A stretch of 64,000 bases of DNA from Streptomyces violaceoruber (GTDB lineage Bacteria > Actinomycetota > Actinomycetes > Streptomycetales > Streptomycetaceae). Positions within the stretch are counted from its first letter, which is position 1, and each line of letters starts with the position of its first letter. Below are positions 58,459 through 64,000 of the stretch, piece by piece. The position numbers and the translations under genes were made by a program. Location of the stretch: contig JODI01000014.1 of NCBI GenBank assembly GCA_000720805.1, positions 124,001-188,000 of the forward strand. Reading direction: 5' to 3'. The notes under the pieces are model-generated. The model did no database searches. It was not told the origin of the DNA and worked only from the letters and a program-made list of their open reading frames with translations.

Positions 58459-59526
58459 ATGCGCAGGCGCACCCTCCTCGCGGGCATCACCGCCGGACTC
58501 GTGGCGACCGGTGCGGGCGCCGGCCCGGCTCTGGCCACCGGCGCGGCTCCCGCCACCAGCTCATCTCCCGCCACCGGCCGCCGTGTCCTGCACGTCCGCC
58601 CGGGCGACTCCGTGCAGGCGGCCGTGGACGCGGTGACCGGGCCGGGCTGGACGATCGTCGTGCACCCGGGGACATACCGAGAGGTCGTCGACGTCCCGCC
58701 CGCCACGGCCGAGTTGACCCTGCGCGGCGCCACCCGTGACCCGCGTGACGCCGTCATCGTCTACAACAACGCCAACGGCACCCAGAAGCCCGACGGTTCG
58801 GGAACGTACGGCACGGCCGGCTCGGCCACCTTCACCTCGGCGGCGCCCGGACTGACCGTCCGCGACCTCACCCTCGCCAACGACTGGCTGCGCGCCGACC
58901 ACCCCGAGATCACCGGAACCCAGGCGGTGGCCGCGTACACCTACGGCGACCGCACCCACTTCGAGAACGTGCGGCTGCTGGCCCACCAGGACACCCTCTT
59001 CGTCGAGACGACCGCGCTGGACGTCTTCGACCGGCAGTACTTCCACGGCTGCTACATCGAGGGGGACGTCGACTTCGTCTTCGGCCGGGCCACCGCCGTC
59101 TTCGAGGACTGCCACTTCCACACCCTGCGACGGGACGTGGCCTTCACGCCCAAGGGCATGGTCTTCGCCCCGTCCACGGCCCGCGCCAACCCGCACGGCA
59201 TCCTCGCCCTCCGCTGCCGGATCACCTCCGGCGCCGAGGACGGGGCGTACAAGCTGGCCCGGCCGTGGGTGCCGACGTACGAGACGACCGCCTGGCCGTC
59301 CCTCGTCGTGCGCGAGACACGGATCGGGCCGGGGATCGACGCGGTGACGCCGTACACCAACATGCGGGAGGCGTATCCCTGGCAGACCATGCGGTTCAGG
59401 GAGTACCGCAACACCGGGCCCGGAGCCGCGATCACGGTCCCGGAGAACCGGCCGCAACTGACCGCCGCCGAAGCCGGGTCGCACACCAAGCGCACCTACC
59501 TGGGCGACTGGCGGCCCCATGCGTAA
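58459..59526 (+). CDS. Secreted pectin methylesterase, CE8 family (copy 2)
   Basis: A 355-residue secreted esterase (signal MRRRTLLAGITAGLVATGAGAGPALA), tandem paralogue of the previous gene and separated from it by one base. The shared motifs are SVQAAVDAVTGPG, LLAHQDTLFVE, YIEGDVDFVFGRATAVFED and YKLARPWVPTYE. The two enzymes may differ in preference for blocks of methyl groups or secretion route, since the first uses Tat. Confidence 0.92.
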   Translation: MRRRTLLAGITAGLVATGAGAGPALATGAAPATSSSPATGRRVLHVRPGDSVQAAVDAVTGPGWTIVVHPGTYREVVDVPPATAELTLRGATRDPRDAVIVYNNANGTQKPDGSGTYGTAGSATFTSAAPGLTVRDLTLANDWLRADHPEITGTQAVAAYTYGDRTHFENVRLLAHQDTLFVETTALDVFDRQYFHGCYIEGDVDFVFGRATAVFEDCHFHTLRRDVAFTPKGMVFAPSTARANPHGILALRCRITSGAEDGAYKLARPWVPTYETTAWPSLVVRETRIGPGIDAVTPYTNMREAYPWQTMRFREYRNTGPGAAITVPENRPQLTAAEAGSHTKRTYLGDWRPHA

Positions 59527-60820
59527 GGTCATCGCTCTCCTGGCGTGCGCCTGCCTGGGCCTGCTCCTCCCGGCTCCGGCCTCCGCCGCCGGGCGCGCCC
59601 CCGTCGGCTGGGCCGCCCCCGCCGAGCGCGCCCCCGTCGGCTGGGCCGCCACCGGCACCGGCACCACCGGAGGCGCCGGCGGCACGATCTGGACGGTGCA
59701 CACCCGCGCCGAACTGAAGGAGGCCCTGGCCAACGGGGGCGACCCCACCGCACCCAAGGTGATCCGGGTCGTCGGCGCGGTCAACGGCCATGAGGCGGAC
59801 GACGGTTCCCTGCTCGGCGAGCAGGACTACGCGCCCGGATACGACCTGGCCCGGTACCTGTCCTGTTTCGGCGAGGACGGCTCGACCTGGTCCGACACCC
59901 GCTACGACTACTGCAAGCAGCAGCGCGCCCTGCGCCAGACCGGGTCGAACAAGGAGAAGGCGCAGATCCAGCTGACGGTGCCGAGCAACACCACGCTCGT
60001 CGGCGTCGGCGGCGACGCCCGGCTCCTCGGGGTGTTCCTGACGGTCAACACCGGTACGAACATCATCGTCCGGAACCTCCGACTGGAGGCGCCCGTCGAC
60101 CACTTCACCAGCTGGTCCCCGGACGACGGCACCCAGGGCAGCTGGAACGCCCGCTTCGACGCGATGACCGTGATCACCGGGAAGAACATCTGGGTCGACC
60201 ACTGCACCTTCACCGACGGCCGCTTCCCGGACCGCGAGGCGCCCCTCGGCTTCCACGGGAAGCACGTCCAGCGGCACGACGGACTGCTGGACATCGAGGA
60301 CGGCTCCGACTTCGTCACCGTCTCCGACAGCCGGTTCGCCGACCACGACAAGGCGCTCCTCATCGGCTCGGGGGACGGGCGCGGCGACCGCGACCGCGGG
60401 CACCTCAAGGTGACCTTCGTCCGCAACCTCTTCACCGGCATCGTGCAGCGCGGCCCCCGGGTCCGCTTCGGACAGGTGCACGTCGTCAACAACGTCTACC
60501 GGGGGCGGGCCGCCGACACTCTCTACGCGCTCGGCGTCGGCGTGGAGTCGTCGATCTACTCCGAGCGCAACGTCTTCACCTATCCGAAGGGCTCCCCGTC
60601 CCTCGCGATCGCGGCCTACGGCGGTGCGCACGTCCGGGACACCGGCTCCTGGTTCAACGGCCGCCCCGCCCGCCTGAACGCCGTCGCCGGCGGACTCGGC
60701 CTGAGCACGGAGGTCGGCTGGGACCCCGCCGACGCCTACGCCTACCGGCCGCTCACGTCCCGGTCGGCGGTCGAGCACTACGTCCTCAGCCACGCCGGAA
60801 CCGGGAGGCAGTATGACTGA
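59519..60820 (+). CDS. Secreted pectate lyase, PL1 family (copy 3)
   Basis: A 433-residue secreted PL1 lyase (signal peptide to about residue 22, ASA-AG). It overlaps the previous esterase by eight bases. Motifs are WVDHCTFTDGRFPDREAPLGFHGKHVQRHDGLLDIEDGSDFVTVS, FADHDKALLIGSGDGR and VQRGPRVRFGQVHVVNNVY. A short duplicated phrase RAPVGWAAP/RAPVGWAA occurs just after the signal. It is coupled to the following hydrolase. Confidence 0.92.
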   Translation: MRKVIALLACACLGLLLPAPASAAGRAPVGWAAPAERAPVGWAATGTGTTGGAGGTIWTVHTRAELKEALANGGDPTAPKVIRVVGAVNGHEADDGSLLGEQDYAPGYDLARYLSCFGEDGSTWSDTRYDYCKQQRALRQTGSNKEKAQIQLTVPSNTTLVGVGGDARLLGVFLTVNTGTNIIVRNLRLEAPVDHFTSWSPDDGTQGSWNARFDAMTVITGKNIWVDHCTFTDGRFPDREAPLGFHGKHVQRHDGLLDIEDGSDFVTVSDSRFADHDKALLIGSGDGRGDRDRGHLKVTFVRNLFTGIVQRGPRVRFGQVHVVNNVYRGRAADTLYALGVGVESSIYSERNVFTYPKGSPSLAIAAYGGAHVRDTGSWFNGRPARLNAVAGGLGLSTEVGWDPADAYAYRPLTSRSAVEHYVLSHAGTGRQYD

Positions 60821-62072
60821 GTTGGGCCGTCGGACCTTCGTCGCGTCAGCCGCGGCCGCCGCGTTCCTCACCGGCGCCGGGGGAAGCGCCGAAGCGGCGG
60901 GGACCTCCGAGGCCGCGGGAGACTCCGGAACTGCGGGCATCTCCGAATCCGCAGGCATCTCCGGATCCGCAGGCATCTCCGGATCCGCAGGCACCTCCGA
61001 CGCCGCAGACCTCGTGGGCGGCAACCTCCCCGACTTCCACCCGGCCCTGAAGGCCGAGCTGACCTTCCCCCTCGCCTGGGGCACCTCACCCGTCCGGGAC
61101 TTCCGCGCCTGGCGCCGTGCCGCCCGTTCCACGGTCGAGGAGCACCTCCTCGTCGACCGGCAGCACGGGACGCCGCACGCGCCGCAGTTCACCGCGGGGC
61201 CCCAGGGCGAGGGATACACACGGCAGTTGGTGACCCTCTCCCTCACCCGCTACGAACGCGTCCGCGGGACCCTGCTCACCCCGGATGGCCCCGGCCCCTT
61301 CCCGGCCGTACTGCTCCTCCACGACCACGGGGCCAAGTTCGACATCGGCAAGGAGAAACTCGTCCGCCCCTGGTACGACGACACCCGGCTCGCCTCCGCG
61401 CAGGTCTGGGCGGACAAGTACTTCAGCGGACGTTTCGTCGGCGACGAACTCGCCCGGCGCGGCTACGTCGTCCTGTGCCTGGACGCGCCCGGCTGGGGCG
61501 ACCGCGGGCCCGTCACCTACGACCAGCAGCAGGCCCTCGCCTCCAACTTCTACAACCTGGGCTCCTCCCTCGCCGGTCTCATGGCCCGCGAGGACGCCCG
61601 CGCCGCCGGGTTCCTGGCCGGCCTCGACCGGGTGGACGCACGCCGGGTCGCCGCCGTCGGGTTCTCCATGGGCGCCTACCGCGCCTGGCAGACGGCCGCG
61701 CTGACCGACGACATCGCGGCGGCCGCCTCCGTCTGCTGGATGACCGGCCTGAAGGAAATGATGGTGCCCGGCAACAACACGCTGCGCGGGCAGTCGTCGT
61801 ACTACATGCTCCACCCCGGGCTCGCCCGGCACCTCGACATCCCCGACGTGGCGAGCATCGCCGCCCCCAGGCCGATGCTCTTCTTCAACGGCGCGCTGGA
61901 CACCCTCTTCCCCGCCGACGGCGTACGGACGGCCCACGACAAGCTGCGCGCCGTCTGGCGCTCGCGCCACGCCGAGGAGCGGTTGCACCTAAAGACCTGG
62001 CCCGACCTCGGCCACGTCTTCGTCGACCGCATGCAGGACGAGGTCTTCACCTGGCTGGACCGCGTCCTCTGA
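60813..62072 (+). CDS. Tat-exported alpha/beta hydrolase (acetyl esterase/dienelactone hydrolase-like)
   Basis: A 419-residue alpha/beta hydrolase with a Tat-type signal (ELGRRTFVASAAAAAFL) and a low-complexity stretch of AGIS-type repeats (about residues 40-66). The nucleophile elbow is GFSMGAYRAW, the acid lies in NGALDTLFP, and the His in DLGHVFVD. LLHDHGAKFDIGKEKLVRPW and LDAPGWGDRGP match esterases of saccharide clusters that are often labelled acetylxylan esterase. It likely removes acyl groups from pectin side chains. It overlaps the lyase by eight bases. Confidence 0.83.
   Translation: MTELGRRTFVASAAAAAFLTGAGGSAEAAGTSEAAGDSGTAGISESAGISGSAGISGSAGTSDAADLVGGNLPDFHPALKAELTFPLAWGTSPVRDFRAWRRAARSTVEEHLLVDRQHGTPHAPQFTAGPQGEGYTRQLVTLSLTRYERVRGTLLTPDGPGPFPAVLLLHDHGAKFDIGKEKLVRPWYDDTRLASAQVWADKYFSGRFVGDELARRGYVVLCLDAPGWGDRGPVTYDQQQALASNFYNLGSSLAGLMAREDARAAGFLAGLDRVDARRVAAVGFSMGAYRAWQTAALTDDIAAAASVCWMTGLKEMMVPGNNTLRGQSSYYMLHPGLARHLDIPDVASIAAPRPMLFFNGALDTLFPADGVRTAHDKLRAVWRSRHAEERLHLKTWPDLGHVFVDRMQDEVFTWLDRVL
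60933..61004 (+). repeat. Four 18-bp in-frame tandem repeats inside the hydrolase gene
   Basis: Units GCAGGCATCTCCGGATCC at 60951-60968 and 60969-60986 are identical; flanking units at 60933 and 60987 differ at a few bases. They encode the AGISGS linker between signal and enzyme and keep frame. Confidence 0.85.
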
Positions 62073-62134
62073 CCCCCACAACACACCCCACAACACATCC
62101 CCACAACACACCCCCACGACACACCCCCACGACG
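62073..62134 (+). repeat. CCCCACAACACA-type short tandem repeats in the PL9 leader
   Basis: Five units of 12-15 bp built on CCCCCACAACACA, later CCCCCACGACACA, fill the gap between the hydrolase stop and the PL9 gene. The top strand lacks G in long stretches, unlike the surrounding DNA. Confidence 0.8.
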
Positions 62135-62150
62135 TAAAGGACCGCACTCC

Positions 62151-63266
62151 ATGTCTCGTCGTACCGCTCTCACCACCCTCGGCACGGCCCTCGCCCTCGG
62201 CGCCGGCCTCGCGTTGCTCCCCACCCAGGCCCAGGCCGCGACCGTGGTCGTCAGCAACTCGACCGACCTGTCCAACGCCCTCAAGAACGCCACCGCCGGC
62301 ACCGTCATCCAGGTCCGGGGCGGCACCTACTACCCGACCGCCACGCTCCAGTCCACGGCCAACGGCACCTCCTCGGCGCCGATCACGCTCACCGCGTACG
62401 GCTCGGAGACCGTGAAGATCGACGGCTCGTCGCTGCCCGACGGCGACTGGATCTTCAAGCTGACCGCCGACTACTGGAACGTCTCCAACATCACCTTCCA
62501 GAACTCCCCGGACAGCGCGGTCGTCTGCCAGTCCTGCACCGGAACGGTGTGGAACAACATCAAGACCATCAACGGCGGCGACTCCGGCTTCACGCTCACC
62601 GGGGACGGCACGGTCAACAACACCGTGAAGAACATCGACAGTTACGGCCACTACGACGCCGCCAACCACGGCGAGAACGCCGACGGCATCGCCGTGAAGT
62701 TCGGCTCCGGCACCGGCAACCTCATCACCGGGGCCCGCCTCTACAACAACTCGGACGACGGTCTGGACTTCTGGTCCTTCTCCTCGCCCGTCACCGTCGA
62801 GCACACCTGGGCCATGGGCAACGGCAAGAACCGCTGGTCCGACTCGGCCTTCGCGGGCGACGGCAACGGCTACAAGCTGGGCGGCGACGGCGAGGTCGTC
62901 GCGCACGTCATCAACAACTCGGCGGCCTGGGACAACGCGGGCAACGGCTTCACCGAGAACTCCAACAAGGGCGCGATCGTCATCAACCGCACCACCGCCT
63001 ACGCCAACGCCAAGTGGGGCTACTACTTCGCCACCGGCGTGGCCAAGCTGGGCAAGAACCTCGCCGTGAGCAACGGCGGCGGCTCCGTCAGCAAGAACTC
63101 CTCGGTCGCCTCCTCCGGCAACAACTGGGACAGCGGCATCAGCACGCCCGCCTTCAAGTCGACGGACGCGAGCAGCACGTACAACGCCCGCAGTTCGAGC
63201 GGCACATTGCCCGCGACCACGTTCCTGACCACGGGCTCGACCACCATCGGCGCGACGATGAACTGA
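62151..63266 (+). CDS. Secreted pectate lyase, PL9 family
   Basis: A 371-residue secreted beta-helix enzyme (signal to TQAQA-AT) with PL9 landmarks: TVIQVRGGTYYPTATLQ, HYDAANHGENADGIAVKFGSGTGNLI (calcium-site Asp residues), NNSDDGLDFWSFSSPVTVEHTWAMGNGKNRW with catalytic-region Lys, and GDGNGYKLGGDGEVVAHVINNS. PL9 enzymes cut polygalacturonate or rhamnogalacturonan with an endo or exo mode different from PL1. AAAGGA lies upstream of ATG 62151. It is the last enzyme of the island; TTTTTT at 63300 follows. Confidence 0.93.
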   Translation: MSRRTALTTLGTALALGAGLALLPTQAQAATVVVSNSTDLSNALKNATAGTVIQVRGGTYYPTATLQSTANGTSSAPITLTAYGSETVKIDGSSLPDGDWIFKLTADYWNVSNITFQNSPDSAVVCQSCTGTVWNNIKTINGGDSGFTLTGDGTVNNTVKNIDSYGHYDAANHGENADGIAVKFGSGTGNLITGARLYNNSDDGLDFWSFSSPVTVEHTWAMGNGKNRWSDSAFAGDGNGYKLGGDGEVVAHVINNSAAWDNAGNGFTENSNKGAIVINRTTAYANAKWGYYFATGVAKLGKNLAVSNGGGSVSKNSSVASSGNNWDSGISTPAFKSTDASSTYNARSSSGTLPATTFLTTGSTTIGATMN

Positions 63267-63354
63267 CGACGGACCGTCCCGCTCAGGGCGCTTGACCCGT
63301 TTTTTGCCTGTGAGAGAGGTATCGATCGGGCAACGGGTCTCGCGTCCACCGGGG

Positions 63355-63373
63355 TGACGCGCGTAGAAACCTG
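63355..63373 (+). promoter_or_regulatory. 19-mer TGACGCGCGTAGAAACCTG before the acid phosphatase
   Basis: This 19-mer is identical to the minus-strand sequence at 18810-18792 upstream of the secreted nuclease. Here it ends two bases before the ATG at 63376, so transcription probably starts within or near it. Confidence 0.65.
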
Positions 63374-63375
63374 TC

Positions 63376-64000
63376 ATGCATAAGCCACTGCGTATCGCGG
63401 CCATCGCCGCCGCCTGTGCCCTCGCCGGCGGTGCCCTCTACGGCGCCGGTGCGGCCACCGCCGGTCAGTCCACGGCGAACTCCACGCACGAGCCCTACAA
63501 CATCGGGCTCCTGGTGAAGGACATCGACACCTACTACGGCACCGCCGCCGACGCGAACGGCGTGTACCAGGCGTCCCCGGACAGCCCGTACGCCAAGGAC
63601 CTCGCGCGGATCGACTCCGCCGCGAAGAAGTACATCGACCAGGCGGCCCGCAAGGCCCACCACAGGGGAGAGAAGCCCGCGGTCGTCTTCGACATCGACG
63701 ACACGCTCCTGCTCAGCCTCGACTACGAGAAGCGCTACAACTACACGTACAACGCCACCACGTGGGCCGACTACGTCAACAGGGCCGACCGCCCGGGGGT
63801 CTTCGGCAGTGCCGAGCTGGTGAAGTACGCCGACGAGAAGGGCGTCGAGGTCTTCTACAACTCCGGCCTGAGCGAGGCGCAGCGCTCCGCCGCGGTCGAG
63901 AACCTGAAGAAGATCGGCGCCGATGTGAACCTCGACGCCGACCACGTGTTCCTCAAGGACAAGGCCAACCCGCCGTCCTACCTGAGCGCCTGCGCCACCC
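63376..64000 (+). CDS. Secreted HAD-family acid phosphatase (3' end missing)
   Basis: The frame from ATG 63376 is open to the window end (208 codons). A signal peptide (HKPLRIAAIAAACALAGGALYGAGAATA) precedes an acid phosphatase domain of the HAD class B/plant VSP type. Motif I is VVFDIDDTLLLS (nucleophile Asp, acid Asp) and motif II lies in VFYNSGLSEAQR, where Ser replaces the more usual Thr/Asn neighbour. It releases phosphate from organic esters outside the cell. It shares its upstream 19-mer with the secreted nuclease, suggesting joint regulation of phosphate or nucleotide scavenging. Confidence 0.9.
   Translation, partial: MHKPLRIAAIAAACALAGGALYGAGAATAGQSTANSTHEPYNIGLLVKDIDTYYGTAADANGVYQASPDSPYAKDLARIDSAAKKYIDQAARKAHHRGEKPAVVFDIDDTLLLSLDYEKRYNYTYNATTWADYVNRADRPGVFGSAELVKYADEKGVEVFYNSGLSEAQRSAAVENLKKIGADVNLDADHVFLKDKANPPSYLSACAT

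Noticed and set aside
1..64000. Insertion sequences, transposases or integrases
   Set aside because: None seen in either strand; the only rearrangements visible are the rsr duplication, the leader repeats and the small palindrome at 40707.

Overview
The window is high-GC actinobacterial DNA and almost certainly comes from a Streptomyces chromosome. The signs are strong third-position G/C bias, GTG and TTG starts, ATGA-coupled operons, Tat and Sec secreted hydrolases, sugar ABC permeases without their own ATPase, and Streptomyces-type small membrane and DUF families.

Positions 2-5396 hold a translationally coupled Fe-S cluster assembly operon (sufB end, sufD, Rieske ferredoxin, sufC, sufS, sufU, sufT-like). 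Positions 5.5-22.1 kb are mostly housekeeping and small accessory genes: an AbfB-domain surface protein, an SMR pump with its TetR regulator, dapD, a SigE-family sigma factor with a membrane-anchored partner, a second dapA-like gene, a 44-residue peptide coupled to a Cys-rich protein, holin-like/DUF3618 and BrkB membrane proteins, a secreted nuclease, and a Tat-exported PhoX-type phosphatase preceded by a PHO-box-like repeat.

Positions 22.1-24.7 kb hold the most unusual locus. A Ro60 (TROVE/vWA) gene, rsr, is preceded by about 450 bp that reads as three consecutive Y-RNA-like genes. They share one stem and internal-loop element, and the outer stem pairs in all three although its sequence differs. 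The first and third carry a complete tRNA-like module in permuted order (T-arm, acceptor stem closed by a loop, D-arm), so the open ends lie where the anticodon would be. Downstream is a decayed tandem copy of the 3' end of rsr, including its terminator.

Positions 24.7-41 kb carry an ACC deaminase with a GntR regulator, two regulator/target pairs, a two-domain TerD protein, and a DeoR-regulated ABC sugar or polyol transporter with a zinc alcohol dehydrogenase. Uronate dehydrogenase and 5-dehydro-4-deoxyglucarate dehydratase follow, two steps of oxidative galacturonate breakdown. A metallo-beta-lactamase-fold gene nearby is broken by a small palindromic insertion.

Positions 41.2-63.3 kb form a pectin utilisation island. 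It has a GntR regulator, a sugar-acid aldolase/dehydratase pair, two ABC permeases and a distant binding protein, four PL1-type pectate lyase domains, three CE8 pectin methylesterase domains (one fused to a lyase), a PL9 lyase, a CE12 rhamnogalacturonan acetylesterase, a GH43 enzyme, an alpha/beta hydrolase, a Gfo/Idh/MocA oxidoreductase and a DUF6807 protein. The enzymes would de-esterify and cleave pectin outside the cell; the transporter and sugar-acid enzymes would import and oxidise the products. Three AAGCGCTT-cored palindromes lie in the island and are candidate shared operators. The window ends inside a secreted HAD-type acid phosphatase gene, whose upstream 19-mer is identical to one upstream of the secreted nuclease at 18.7 kb.
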